DNA of 64,000 nt from Nyssa sinensis (taxonomy: Eukaryota; Streptophyta; Magnoliopsida; Cornales; Nyssaceae). The number at the start of each line of letters is the position of its first letter. The first letter of the stretch is position 1. The stretch is taken from positions 15,618,415-15,682,414 of the forward strand of contig CM018031.1 of assembly GCA_008638375.1 (NCBI GenBank). Reading direction: 5' to 3'. Positions 37,401 through 53,000 of the stretch are shown piece by piece. The position numbers and the translations under genes were made by a program. Below the pieces are notes generated by a model. That model ran no database searches, was not told where the DNA came from, and saw nothing but the letters and a program-made list of their open reading frames with translations.

Positions 37401-40400
37401 GAATATACCAAAAAAACACTTAACCGATAGCGGAGACAGTTTTTCATGTCCTGGACCAAGAAGATGAATATAGGCTACACAACCAAAAACATGAGGAGTA
37501 AGACCAAATGGCTGAATACTGGGATAAAGAAGAGAGAAGGGAGACCAATTTGCTAGAACTGAGGATAGCATGCGATTAATGAGGTAATTAGCAGTAAGAA
37601 TTGCATTACCCCAATACAATTTTTGGCACATTCATGTTAAACATCAAAGTACGAGCAACATCTAATAAATGGTGATGCTTGCGCTCTGCAATACCATTTT
37701 GCTATGAAGTAAGTGGACAGGTAGTTTGATAAATAATGCCTCGCTTAACACAAAATTCAGATTGATTATATTCAGGTGCATTGTTAGAACGAAGAATCTT
37801 GATACGCTTATCAATTTGACCTAAGATTTCATTATAAAAGGTAACAAAAACCTTAGGTAATTCAAGCGATCTTTCATAAGAAATAGCCAAGTCATGTGAG
37901 AAAAATCATCCACAAAATCACAAATACTGAAACCCAAAAAGACTTCTTATTCTTGTAGGACCCCAAATGTCCGAATGGATGAGATTAAATGCACTTGATC
38001 GACGACTCCCTAAACTACGAGGGAAAGAACTACGGTGGTGTTTGCCCAATTAGCAAGCGTCACATTCTAGAATAGATTTAGGACTCCAATTAGGAACAAC
38101 TTGACGCAACTTCAGCAATGATGGGTGTGGCCCAAATGATAATGCCATTGGAGGGGAGAAATAGTAGCACTCAAGGCAGTATCGGAATCTCCAAGATCCA
38201 AATAGTAAAGACCATTGCGCTCATGCCCCACACCAATCACCTTTTTCGTCTTGAGATCTTGAAAAACACACGAAGATGGAGAAAAGGTTACCGAACAATG
38301 TAATGATTTGGTTAACTGACTTGTAGATAATAAGTTAAAAGGAATATGGGGAACAAATAAACTAGAGGGTAAAGATATAGACTTGGTAGGGTGTAGATCA
38401 CCAGTACCAAGCACAAGTCAGAAAGAACCATTGGCTAACACAATATGCGATTTAGAGTGACGAAAATTAGAGAATAAAGAGAGACTACTAGACATATGAG
38501 TACTGACCCCAAAATCAATAACCCAAGGAATTGAAGGTTGTTTAGCCATACGTATAGAATCACCGGCATTTGCCAATGTAGTGGTAGGAGTAGACGAATT
38601 AGGAGAGAGAGATGACAACTGTTGGATGTGCTTGCTAAGTTGAGAGATAATGTCAGCACAAGAACCAGAAGTAGATGCAACAGGATTATTAGTATATATC
38701 TGTGCCATTGGTGTAGTAAAACAACTATCACGGTCATCACTACCGATACCTTGTCCACCATGACTACCACAAAGCTCACAACAATTTCCATCACCAAAAA
38801 AGTGATAGGAATAACCACGGAACCACATGCAAAAGAAACTATCCAGAATAGTCACCCAAAAAAAAAACTAATTTGTAGCAAGAACACATCTAAATCACAA
38901 GAATTGAACCACACTAAACCAAATAACTCTCAAGCAGCAACCAAGCACCAAATCATAAGTCTGAGAAACTCACAATCTGATGTAAAATAACAAGAACAAC
39001 CTCAACAAAGCAACCAAACATCAAATCATAGCCTAAATAACTCAAAATCTGATGGGAAATAACAAAAACAGCTTCAACACAGCAATCAAACACCAAATCC
39101 TAGCCTGAATAACCCAAAATCTGATGGAAAATTGTTTGTATGTGGAGGGATATCACACGGATGTCACTCAAGGTCCCAAGTTATGAATTACCTAGAAGGG
39201 GGGGGGGGGGTTGAATAGGTAGGTGTAGAATTAAAAATTTATTTCGCGTTAATTCCAATTCTTGGTTAATTACAATGATGACACAATTAATCAACAAATT
39301 ACTCAACGTGATTAATCCAATGTTTAAGCCTTTCCATCAATAAAACCATTAAGAACTAACCAATTCACCAAAATTAAAAACTAAATTGATTTTATAGCAA
39401 TTTTCACAATTCAATTCAAAATCAACTAAGTTATCAATTTCTTCAATCAATTTACTAAATTAAGTTTTTTAATTATCTCAATTGAATGCACAATTATGAA
39501 ATCATGAAAAACTCAATTTCTCAAATAAAGCAGAAGCAATTCAAATCAAGCATATAGTAAATTGAAAGAGAAAGAGAGAGAAGAGATTGCATATCGATTG
39601 ATGACGGAGAAAACTACCAAGGACAACAATCATTGGAGTAAAACTCCGGAGTCGGCCCAATGCTCATAGAAGTGATGAACTATGACGGAAAGTGAAATAC
39701 AATGAGTCTTCGAACGATCTAAGTACCTTTAGCACCATTCTCACCGATTGTCTTCAAATTCCTCTCGAATCATCAAGCTATCATAGTCAATCCTTCAAAC
39801 AACCGGACTCTTCCACGGTCTCGAAATCCTCTGATCGAGCCTTTTCAAAACAATCGTGAATCCACACAAGCTTAGTGTCTACCAATCGCTCAATGTCGAA
39901 TCCTTGCACTTGAACTCCTTCAATCATCAATGGTGAATTTGGCATGAACCAAGACTCTTAAGATTTGATTGAATTGTGTGCTTAGATCAAATTGGATCAA
40001 CAAAAACGAGTAAAAAAGATAATGAATGTCATGAATGATCAATCTCTCACAAAAGCATCAAGATTTATCAACAATTTTGCTCTCACAAATTGAGACTCTC
40101 TTACTCTGTTTGTTCGAACAAACATGTAACGAATATTGAACGAGTACAACTCTGAAGCTGCAACAACTTGTTTGATACAGGGGTTCGAACGAATGAAAAT
40201 GAACCCTACTGTTGTTCGTTCGAACGAGCCAAGACTTCGTTCAAACGAGCAACAATGAGTTCCTCATTCAAAGCTTGTCTCGTGAACTGAATTTTTCTTT
40301 TTGTTTATTTTCAAATATGCATTTTGAGAAAAATAGTTCACAATCACAAGTCAATTGCATATATCATGATAAGATAAAATCTATATTCTATGCATGCATT

Positions 40401-41091
40401 ATGTGAATATGTGAGATTCGATCAAATACAAAAGATCATTTTGCCTTTCTGAAAACAAGTCGACCAGTAGTGATACACGGTAATATCTCTTGGACGAACT
40501 TGGGTAAGAACGGGCATCGAGGTACTCAACTCGAAGGACTTATGTACGGATTACATACAAAACACGTTTTGTCTAACCGGATTAGCCAAATTACAAAATG
40601 GACCCCCTGGTCCTAACAAAATAACAAGAACAACATCGACAGTCCAAAATGAAGCCTTAAACAGTGGTTTGATAACTAAAAAACTCCAAAAAAATGTAAC
40701 AAAAGCAATCAAACCTTCATGGATCAGCCTCAATAGTCCAAAACGCACCTATGTTGAGCAGATCGAAGCATAAAAAACTGAGCAACAGCCCCCAAAACTC
40801 AGATCGAACAAAAAAGTGCCCAAGGTTCGAAAAACATTCGAAAATTGAAACTGTATCCAAATGACTTCAAAAAATTTAGAAAAAAATACCAGAGAGATCA
40901 GCATAAAAAAAAATGAGCCTAACCATGGTGTTCCGGTCACCTGACATCGTCGGAAAATGATGACGTCATTACCAGAAAAGTGATGTAAGTAGCCCTTTTC
41001 CAAGTGGTCTCTCAGAAAAATATTATTTGACTAAAAAAATGTGCTCCAATACTAAGTTGAAAATTTAGGGTTTGAGAGAGGGAAATAGTAC

Positions 41092-41125
<34 letters not shown>

Positions 41126-44100
41126 ATTCAAAACAATGCTTGTAGCATTAATTTTCTTTACCCTACTCTTCTAGTTGTTTATAGAATGTAAAAATAAAAT
41201 GGAAGAATTACAATAGTACCCTTACTAAAATATGAACTAAATAACAAAGAATAGTAAACTAAAAATATAAGAACTCTAACAATAATAAAATATGTTACTA
41301 TTTACCTTTCCTATATCCCTATAAAGCTTTCTTCTTTTACTTGACCTACCTTGGTAGAGTATGAAGGCCTCTTTTTAGGGTCGGGGAAAGAAGAGTTGGC
41401 TAAGCTCCCTCAATGTTTGTGGATGAAGAAAAGCAAAACTTTTAAAGGGGTTGTTGTCAAAATTGAATGGGGGTGATATATTAGCATTGGATGCTATTTG
41501 CCTTATCTCGACCCGTTTTTGTCCGCACTTCATTATTTTTTTATCAGCTTTTTGTCCTCACTTTATTGAGGAATAATCAGTCCGAGCTTGGTTTTTCTTG
41601 GGTCAATTTGTCTGGTTGGATTAAATTGTCATGAAAAAACAATATATTAAATGCTACTTGCCTTATCTAGACCTGATTTTGATCTGAAGAATAATCTGTC
41701 TGAGCTTGGTTTTTCTCGGGTTAGGTTGGTTGGTCGCACTAAATTGTCATAAAAAATAATATTAAAGCAAGAAAGAGTATCATTACATTACATCATTACA
41801 GTTTGAGCCTTTAAGGTGTAGCCAGGGCTCAACTCAACTCAGCTCAGCCTTATTCCAACTATTTGGAGTTGGCTACAACATGAATCATGTCACGCCATTC
41901 TATTCTGGCTGTAATGTTTTTTTAAAAAATAAGTAATAATTCATTAAAAGTGCCAAAAAGTGGGATACACGCATCTACACAAAAAGTATACCCTAATCCT
42001 CAATACTCTTGTCCTCCAGAAAATCTCAAAAAAAAGATAGATGTAAAAAGCGCTGCATAAGACAAAAAAATAGCATCAATATTAACATCCCTTTAAGCTC
42101 ACACATCTGCCTCGCTGTTGTTTCAAAATTCATCCCATTACTTTACATGTATTTAAATTACGGTCGTGACACATTGGGAATATTTGGTCATCTATAATGG
42201 AATTGGAAATAGTGACCATGATGTTTTTCATATATTAGCAAATCCCTTAAAGTCATTGATCAGTGATTAGCATGTTTTACCCCAATTTGTCACATTTTAA
42301 TGTTTTTTATTTTTCATTTTTATGACACCAAAAAAGATGTTTTACTATTATATATTAATTTTTTCACGTTCAAGTAATAAGAGAATATCATTTCTTATGA
42401 TTCTTATAAATAGTATTTCACCAAGTAATGTAAATAATAACTCAAAATGGAATTATTATGGAAGAAAAATACAAAAAATAAATTAATTCAAAAAATTTCA
42501 TAACTTCATGAAATCATGGTAATAATATGAAATGGAAAATTACCTCAGGATTGAAATTGTAGCAAACTAGCAATTTCTAGCCCTTCCCAAAGCTCAAATC
42601 ACAATATTCATGCTTCAAATACGCAGATCTACACCCAAAAGTAGTAAATCTCAACCAATTTTGTAGATCTTTAAAAAAAAAAAAAAACTAGTTATGGAAA
42701 ATCAAGAAATGGGATGAAGAAGTTGAGCTAGTAGCTTCAAATCACACAAATAAAGCTTGAATCTTAGTTTGGAAGTGTTTTTGGAAGGTTGGGAGAAGAA
42801 TCTGCAGAGAGAACTTGGAAAATTGAGCTTTTATAGGAGGGTTTGCCAAACTTGGTGTACCACTCGATGCACCACTGTATTGGGCATATCGGCTGATACA
42901 TCAATGAATTTTGAACACCCTGACAAATTGGGGTGTGTCAGGATTAGGGGTCTCAATTTCTGATACACACTGGCTGTTATTTTAATTTATATTTCTTTCT
43001 TTCCAAATAGACCAAAGTAGGCACATAGGGGCGGTGTCCCACACCACCCTACCCCTTGTACAAGACTACAACTACAGCCACCCTGTAATGTATTGATAGT
43101 TGCAATCAGCTTTGGTGAATGTTGTAGCAGTAGCCCAGTCTGTTGCTTCTTTATCAGAAACCCTGTTTTATTTTTTTTCCCCCAAGTAAAATTATTTTAT
43201 CAAAGAGTCCATTTTTTTAATCTATTCTATGTTATACGTACTCATTTACTGTTACAAATGGTTTTTTTTTTTTCTCTTTAGTTTAGTAACCAGCAGTTTT
43301 GCCGATTACATGTATGATTTCTTGAGAAACTGTAGATAGGTGCATCCACCGAGCACACCCATATCCTCTTTTTCATGATGTTTCTTTTAGGTACAGCTTT
43401 TATGGTTTTTAATTATGCAGGTATTTTTGAACGTTTCCGTGGAATACTTCATGAGGGAGAAATAGACAAACGTGTTCAATTCTTGATTGAGGGTCTATTT
43501 GCAATAAGAAAAGCCAAATTTCAGGTGAAGTCTCACCTCTGTAGAGTATCAGTATTTTTGCTTTTGTTTATATTTTGCGGTTAAGAGCAGTCAGTACTTA
43601 TACTAATTCATTTGACTGTGTGCTTATGCAGGGATACCCAGCTGTGCGTCCAGAGTTGGACCTCGTTGAGCAGGAAGATCAGTTAACCCATGAAATATCT
43701 CTTCAAGAGGAGATAGATTCAGAGATTGCTCTAGGTATCTCTTAGTGTATATCTTTTGTTAAGCTGTTTTCTAGTTTTGACCTTGGTTATATATTATTGT
43801 GATGTTTGTTGTTCCCCATATTCAGATATTTTCAAGCCGGATCCTCAGTTCTTGGAGAATGAGAAGCATTACGAAGAATTGAAAAAGTCCATGCTTGGTG
43901 AGGAATCTGAGGATGAAGCAGATTCGGATGCAAGCTCAAATGATGAGGATGATGAAGATTCTGATGAAGAGGAAGAAGAGAAGATGAAAATAAAAGATGA
44001 GACGGAGACAAATCTTATAAATCTTCGGAGGACAATTTATCTAACAATTATGTCTAGCGTTGATTTTGAGGAGGCTGGTCACAAGCTATTGAAAATCAAA

Positions 44101-47030
44101 CTAGAGCCTGGTCAAGAGGTATGTGACGTGAGCTCTGCTTTCAGTTTCTGCAATATAACCAATTGATCTTGGATTTATAATTTAAACATATGAAATTCAT
44201 CTTTGTGCATCACTATACATGGTCAGAAAAATATCTTATCGTTTTTTGAAAATTGTCTTATTTTTGGGTAATATCTTGCTTTGATAATGCTTCTCCCTTC
44301 TCTCAAACCCACATATACGTGCTTGTGCTTATCCTTCTGAACACTTCTATGCGTGCTTTTGCTTATCCTTCTGAACGCTTGCTCACACGTGAAATTTGTA
44401 TTACAACGCTTTTACTTTTGAAGTTGTGGTCTTCCATTTTTTTCTTCACCAAAAAGGGAGAAACCTAGGACATCTGATTCCATTCGTAAACATGTTTTCA
44501 GTTTTTAAGAACCAGAAAAAGGGAATGTAAGAGGAAGAAACACGTCTATATTATATCAAGACAACTTTTAACGGTATAATCAAAGAGGAAAAATGAAGAA
44601 GGGAAGAGAAGCTTTTAGAAATAGGAAACAAACTTGTTACATTACTTCTAGTCAAAAAATAAAAAATAAATGTGTTATGTTACTGCTACAGGGAATGGCC
44701 ACTGCCTTCATGAGAATCACGGCCTGACGCCTCCATTCTCATCACCAATGTCATGGGTACCAAATTCTTAGGTGCTTTCACTATTTCTAGATATAGCAGT
44801 GAGAATGCAGCTTTTAAGAAGCAGAAGGAAATTGAGTCAGGCTTTAGGCTTGGGGATTGTAGCAGAGGTTGGACCTTGAGGGGAGGTTACATGCCTATAT
44901 GGGGTTGGGCTGTGGAAAGGAACTAGGAAATGTTGGAGGGAATTTTCCAAATATGTGACCTTTGTGGTGGGAGATGGTAGGTGGGTAAGGTCTTGGCATG
45001 ATGGTTGGTTTGGTACCTTCCCAGATTTGTTTTTTTGCATAGTAGGTGATGGAGGTGCTCTTGTTTTACTTATCAAAAAAATAAATAAAAAATGGAGGTG
45101 CCCTTGTTTCAAATTACGTTTCTTTCACTTACTAGGGGGTCCTGGGAGTCTCGGTTCTTTGGGGAATTGTAGGATTGGGAGTTGAGCTGGTTTAGTCCTT
45201 TTGTTTTAGAGGTTTTGTATTGTGTTTTAGTGTGTAGGGGTAGGCAGGATTTCATGCGACAGGGATCAGATAGATCAGGTCGGTTTGAAATAAGGTCATT
45301 CGATAGAGTTCTTTATGGAAGGGATGGTCCTCCATTGCCTTGGAAGGTTAAGATACTATCCAAAGTCTCTTTATTTCTGTTTGGACTGTAGCTTTGGAAA
45401 CCATTCTAACTTTGGATAATTTAAGGAGACGTGATCAGTGGATTACTAGCTGGTGTTGTATGAGCAAAGAGGCAGGTGAGTGCATGAATCATCCTCTCAT
45501 TCTGTTTCTAGTGCCTAGGAACATGGTGTACGATGTTTTCCATCTTTGGGCATCTTGGGTGGTGTCTTGGACAGTGGAGTTGATTGAGGGATGGGCTGGT
45601 AATATTGTGGCTAAAAGAGAGGATTTGGAATGGCCTGACAAGCTGTTCCTCTGCGGCTTACGTGGTGTATTTGGAAGGAACTGAGTAGTTGCCTCTTCAA
45701 GGGGAAGGAAGTGCATATTTAATCTTAAGGAGAATATGTTACGTACTTTTCATTTTTGACTTTTTGGGTCTATGCCTGGAATTTTTTCTCTTTTGTAGAT
45801 TTTATAGGTTCCTTTTACCTCCTGTGTGCATGGGTTTTGCCTCTGATGATTTTCTACAATATAATTTATAAAAAACCAATAATTATGGTAATAACTGACT
45901 AGTTTAATCAAGAGAAGAACAAAAGCCAAAAAAGAAAAAGAAAAGAGAAAAAATGCTTTCGTCTAAATCAAATGTTAGCAAGATTACTGATACCTATTTA
46001 TGATCCACATAGAAGAATAAATACTTGGTTTCAAGTCTTAATGGAGGCTAGGAAGAGGAAGGGTGACCTTCAGCCAAGAGGCAATCTAGGGACTTCTAGA
46101 ATCTTATATATATAGTCAACTATGAGAATAGGATGATGGGAGGTGAGAGTAGTGGAAAGGGGGTGGCAAGGATCAAAATATCGTTTCGATGTATAGTTTC
46201 GGTCTATCCGGAAACGGAGAAAAAATTGGAAACATGTAAAAACATAACTTAAAATTTATTTACTTATACAAATAAGCCTATTTATTAAATATTTGTGCAT
46301 GTTTAAGGCATATATATCATATTCATGATAAATGACACTAATTCATGATAAATGACATAATAGATATATACTATGTAATATCTACGAATTAGATAATATG
46401 ACACAAGTTACATATAAAATAAAAAGTAAAACAAATAGGGATTTAAACCTATTATAATTAGTAACTTAGTATCAAAATAGTTGTTTCTCTACACTTTATT
46501 TTCCCTACTACTTTTTTATTATTTTAGGAAAAATAATAGAAATATCTTCTTGTAATTTTGAGTCTTAATCCTTGAAAAATAAATGGATATTGTTTGTTAC
46601 TAACTTCTAGAATTATTGTTGATAAAAGAAATGTTTCCCTTGATTCAGTATGTTTCCACGGAAACAATTTTGTTTCCATGGAAACATGTGAATTTTGATA
46701 TTCCATTAGTGTTTCGTTTCGATTCCTTGAGAAATAGAAACGCTTTGGCCGTTTCGATGGAAAAGAAATAAAATTTTGATCCTTGGGGGGTGGTGGGTGG
46801 AATGGAGAAGGGGAAGATTCTTGTTACTGCATGAGACTTCACATATTGTCTTGGAATTTTTGGGGATTGAATGACTCGAGTAATAGGAGGATAGTTAAAA
46901 ATAATGTTTGTTTTGATCAGTGAAATGTTATCCTGTAAATGCCATATCTTTAGTTGATTTTTTTTGGGGTCGTTAAGACCTATTTAAAGGCAGAATAGGT
47001 TGTATCTATTGGGTTTGCCTCCTTGGGCAC

Positions 47031-47075
<45 letters not shown>

Positions 47076-50000
47076 TTTTACTTATCAAAAAAAAAGGTGT
47101 ATATATATATTAAAGAAGCCTCCAAGGGGGGTGAAACCTATATACAAAAAAGGGAGACTGCCACAAAAATTGAAGCCTAATATCCCCAAGAACTCTACAA
47201 AACTGTCTAAACACGTAAGAGTAGCCTTGCCAAAAAAACAAGTCTTAGGAAGCGTAAAACAAGCAAGGGATTGTTCACTTCCCTCAAAAATCCTCTTGTT
47301 TCTTTTTCTCCAAAGACACCATGCCAAGCAAAGAGGAGCCATTTTCCATGTAATTCTAGCCTCCTTTCTTGCTGTATCACACCTCCATACTTCAAAAACA
47401 TCTTTAATAGATGCCAGCATAACCCATCTACATCCAAATACCACAAAAATAAGCTCCAAGATGATACCAAGATTGCTCCATGTAGGGGTGTGAATCGAGC
47501 CAGGTCAACCCAAGCCTATCTTGATACCGAACCTAGCCCTTGGGCTCCCGCCATTCTTCGAGTCAGACTGGGGGTTGGACCTATAAAATCAAGCCTAGAC
47601 CCAGCCATAAGCCCTAAAGCCTAGAGCGGGTCAGGCTTCTTTCTGGCCCTTTTCTATTTTATACTTGTTTTACATATAACTTATTTATATTTACAAATTA
47701 ATTAAAATATTTTTTATAACTTCAAATTAATTAAAATATTAAATTACTAAAATTCAAATAGACTAATAGGTAATGAGATTGAGACTTGAGACATAAAATT
47801 GGAGAGTGCTGTCTGTATTTATTTACTAATTTGTCAGTTGTCACAATCTTTAAGGCATCAAGTATACAAGAAAGGATGAAAAATTGAAAAATATGAACAG
47901 ATTTTCATTACTAAAAAAAACTATACATTAAAAAATTGGTAAATGTATAAATGTATCTACAATTTATTAAGTGAATTTTAATTTCTATTGTAAAATTTAT
48001 TCTTCATAGATGCCATCAAGCATTATTGATTGTTACTTGTGCATCTCTCAATGTCATCACGTCCCTGTCTTAGCTGGTCTTTCTTTTCCTTCTGCATCTT
48101 ATGCCCTCAACTCTACATGTTTATAATTCTTGCAGCAAAGGGTTTGTCTCTACCATCTCTGGTGTAAGCCTGCTTCGATTATCACTCATCACATGTCCAC
48201 CAACACTAAGTTTGTTGTGTCGCAATGGTAGAAACAAGAATTGATAATAAATCCCTTGCCATGACTGCAAGTAAAGAAATTTGCATTCCTATGATTTCTG
48301 CTGACCCAAAATATCAAAAGACATTTCAGTGTTATTTTCAACCAAAGGTTGATCAAGATAATGCTGGAGTTCTGAAGAGGAACCACCAGACTTGTTAAAT
48401 GCCAATTTTATTTTATTTTTTTGGATAAGTAAGACACATGCATGATGCGCCCTCACTTTGTCCCATTTGGGACTCGAACCCTCAACGTCCTCGTAGAGAG
48501 GGACATATCACTCGAGCTATTGCTTGGTGGTGCTAATTTTCTAACTTTAATTAGTTGGTGTTTTACTAGACTAGACATTGAATAGTATACAACTTTTTTT
48601 TAAATAATTAATAAGAATATCTATATTATAAAAGGCGCCGAAGGAGGCGCAACCCATATATAAGCCAAAAGCCAACCAAAAAAAAAAAAAAAACTACCAC
48701 CACCACCTATACAATTCATATATTCTAAAACAATCAATGAAAGATGGGATATTTCCCTGCCACCCAAGTATAAAAAGTATTTAACATTTTCCTTCGCAAC
48801 TGAAAAATAGGAGTCTCTTACATTTTCAGTGGTTTATGTTTGGTTGCATTTTTGTTCTTTTTTTTATTTACAAAAAATTGAAAAACATGTTTGTCAACTT
48901 GTTTTTTTGTTTTTTGTTTTGAGAAACGTTTTGTAATTTGGGACTGTTTCTGAAAACATAAAAAATGTGTTTTCACTTGTTATTTTCTTTTAAATGAAAA
49001 GAAATGCAATTCAATCCCTCTTAGCTTCATCTGCATTCTATTATTTTATTTTATTTTATTTTATTTTTTATCTTAATTGTAATCTAAAGCAAAAACACTA
49101 TTAACTGTAATAGTTATCAAAAAAATTTTGTTTTCATTTTAAATAGAAAGCAAAACAGAAACATACTTTTGTTTTTTCCTATTTGTTAAAAAAACCAAAA
49201 GAAGTTACCAAACCGAATTCGCTCCCACTGTAGACACCACATCAAGAAGGAGGGACAAATCTCCAAGCCAACCTAACCCTTTTAGATGGGCAAGTAAGAA
49301 TGGCAATGGGGTGGGTCTTGCCACGCGGAAATGGTGCCTCTCCCAATCCCCGCCACTCATCTCCCTTGGCCCCGACCCCGACCCTGACTGGGTTTGTACA
49401 ATTTTTTTTTAAAATAAACCAGATCAAATTCCAATATTTGTTCTACCAAGAAAAATATTCATGTCAAGATTTTGTAGAAATGTAAACTAAAATATTAATA
49501 TACGCTAGAACATAACACAAAACATATTCATGTCCAAATAACTAAAGCTCATGAAGTAGAGCAATCAATGAAACCCAATCACAGAACATGCTAGAAGTTC
49601 CATTCACACACAAATATATATATATATATATATATATGAATATCCATGTTGTATGCATGTCAACATTTGGGGAAAATGTAAACTTAAGCTATATACAGAG
49701 AGAGAAGACAGGGTCATCTCAAAATTTTGCAGGTTCTATTAGTGCCTCAAGAGAGGACGGTATCTTGAAGGATCAAGACAATTGAGAATCACAATTCTTC
49801 AAATTTAGGGTTTGAGAGAAAAAGAGGAAGAAAAGGAAAATACCAAAAACTCCAAAAGCCTTAATCCCCTAACCTTTACTCTTCCATTGGTTTTGCATTG
49901 TATAAACAAATGGAAGGATTACAATATTATCCTCACTAAAAATATTATAGTGTATACTAGAGTAGATTTAAATAAACAAATAAAATAAGAAATATAACAA

Positions 50001-53000
50001 AGACAAGCACAGCGATGTGACTGGCGTCAATTGAAAAGAAAAGAAACGAAGAGAAGAAAAACCTTGGTGATCGGCGATGGTCCTGAAGACGAATGCAGCA
50101 ACAAAGAAGATTCATAAATGCTTAGGAACTCAACCAGTTGAAGTGTGAAAAAGGAAGAATCGCTGACCGGAGAAGAAAATTATGACTGGCAATGAAGATG
50201 AATTGCAGCCAGTGTGTGTGTGAGTGATGGTGAGATGGCGGCAAACTAAAGGTAGAAAATGAGGTTATAATATCAGTGGGTATTTTTGATATTATATGAA
50301 GTGTAAGGGGTATTTTAGTAAAATAGGTATATAAACAGGGTGGGGTGACCCTTCCCCAACCCCACCCCTCCCAAAACCCGTGATATGTTATGGCACTCCC
50401 CCCCAAATCCGCCCCATCCACATTTAATTTTCCCCAAACCCATTCCAGGCAAGGCAAGTCTAGGCAAGGCGGGATGGGGCAAATTGTCACCCGTAACACA
50501 TCATTAGCTTCCTCATTGACCTAGGCATGGTCCAACAAACACAAAAATCACGAAAAGTATAGACCACACCTCCCAGGCTACTAAACAATGGAGCAATAAA
50601 TGATTAGTCGTCTCTTTTCCACATGTTTGCACATACAACATCAATTTGGTAACATCTTTCCCTTTTTGCCGAGGTTGTCTATCGTAAGGATAATTTCCCA
50701 CGCCGCTGTGCAAACAAAAAAATGACACCTAAGAAGGACTATTTACCTCCCAAATGATAAAAATAACAAACCCCTTAAAAATTCAAGCACAATATAGTAG
50801 TCCTTTATTGAGCAGCTAAATAAATAAAATTGTAAGGTATTTTGCATTTTATTTTATTTTTTTTTACAAGTGAAGTGTACCCATTTATGAAAAAGGAAGA
50901 CTTTACCAAATTATAGTCTCATATCACCCAAAAACTCTACAATAGCATCTGCCAGAGAATACAAGATCCTACCTACAACCCAGACATACAAAGCGTTTAA
51001 GAAAATAATTTTAACTCTTTCAAAAATTCTTCTATTTGTTTCATTCCATATACACCAAAATAAACAAAGCGGGGCCACATCCCAAATCTTGCAGACATTT
51101 TACTTTTTACAACCACCTCGCCGACTTCTAGGAAACTCTTAACACTCTGCCGCATGATCCAAAAGGACCCAAAAAGGAAAAACAAGAGCTGTCATACACC
51201 TTGCACCACCTCACAATGAAATAGTCAGTGCTCCATTGTTTCCTCCTCTCTTTTGCACATTACACACCAATTAGCTAAATTGAAACCTCTCTTCTTTATA
51301 TTTTCTCCCACTAAAATTGTTCCCGATGCAGCCGCCCACCCAAAAATGTCACTTTGACCGATACTTTAGTTTTCCAAATGCCCTTCAAAGGAAAGTCTTT
51401 TAACCCCCTTCTCCAAAGCACCTTATAAAAGGATTTGGCAGAGAAACCCCTCCCCTTCCCTGACAGCCACCTTAGCACATCACCTCCAACATCCCTGCAA
51501 GCTCCTCTATCTCCTAATCTTGGAAGTCTCTTATGAACTGGGAGTCCACACCATATAACTACAATTTCTAGCAACATGATTATGATTTATCGAGTTGTAG
51601 CTGATTTTACCCCCCTTTTTTTTCATCCACGCTTACATCAAACTCATATAATAGCAATGATTTAATTTTTGGATTTGCCATTGAATTTTCTTTACATGTA
51701 TAATGACTCTGCACCATGTCATATGCATATAACACTAAGAAAAAGCAATCGCAGTGATGGTTTACCTTTGTTCTTCACATGATTGGAGTATTCCATTATA
51801 TATACATGTTAACTATCAACTTATCTAAAAGCTGAAGCTGTCAAAAAATTGGCTAACAATTTATATCAAGCTCTCGACACTCCCCCTCATGTATGACCCC
51901 CCAAACTTATGCATGGAGAGACAAACAAACCACACAAATACGAAGCAGAATATAGTGCAAATTTGCACAAACAAACTAAACGGGGAATAAATGTAAACGG
52001 AGAGACTTAAACCCAAGATCGCCCATACCCAAGACTCTGCTACCATGTTAAGCAACCAATTATTCTAAAACCTTAAGTTGTTAGAGAATGAGCCAACAAT
52101 GTATATCAAGCCCTCAACATTATATATATATATATACACATATGCATTTGCTATTGTAAGGATAAGCATTTACTATTGTAAGCATATTCCCTTTTGTTCC
52201 GTAATAAGGAAATGCCAACCATCTGTGGCCCACAAAAGTTTTCGATTTAGGTTTACGAAATGAAAAATGACACATTTGAATGTACCTTGTAGACTTATGT
52301 ATGCTTACATGCGCACATTTATATTTAGTCTCTTTTTGCTTCTGTCCTTATGTTTGATCTTAGGGGCACCTGATTAGAATACAATTTTCAACCCAAACGC
52401 AAATCCAACAAGAGATTCTTATAGTCCTTGTTCGACTACGGTTGAGCTTACCCAAGCCACTGTCTCAATGGAAAGAGTGTTTATATGGATGCATTGCAAA
52501 AATTTTAGTTCTTGACAAATGATAACTTTGTTTGAGGGATTCTTCATGGATTGATTAAGAGCCACAAATAATGAGAGAACAACAAATATTTGTACTTTTG
52601 ATTGAAAGTGAAAGTAAAGGGAGGTGATCGTCAACATTGATTTTGGTGTTAGATTTGACACGTATTTCGATTTCAGGGAGGAATGGTCTTTGGTCATGTC
52701 ACCAAATTTATCCCAAGGAAAAAATAAAGTTTTGAAAGCAATATGTATAGTTTATTTTTAAAATCAACATGCACACACACACTCAGACAAAATAAAATGC
52801 ATCTTCTTGGCGACAAAGTTGTTGATGTGAATTCTATTGCTCTTGTGATCAGATGATCTTTTTGAGTATCTTAGTGGGGACAACTTTGGCTTTATAGGAT
52901 GTCTTGCTGATGGCATAACATAAGTTTAACATGCATTGGAACTGTACCCATCTAAGCAGATCCCACACAGGAAACGTTACTTTATTTGCATAATTATGGT

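Noticed and set aside
29873..43420. Splitting CWC22 into separate genes at its large introns
   Set aside because: Phases across both large introns join exactly (CPRGLHG to [15 protein letters not shown] to MELCIML) and give the known domain order.
43756..44166. A separate acidic protein starting MLSCFLVL
   Set aside because: The start is intron sequence read through. The real exon begins at 43826 after TTCAG and is part of CWC22.
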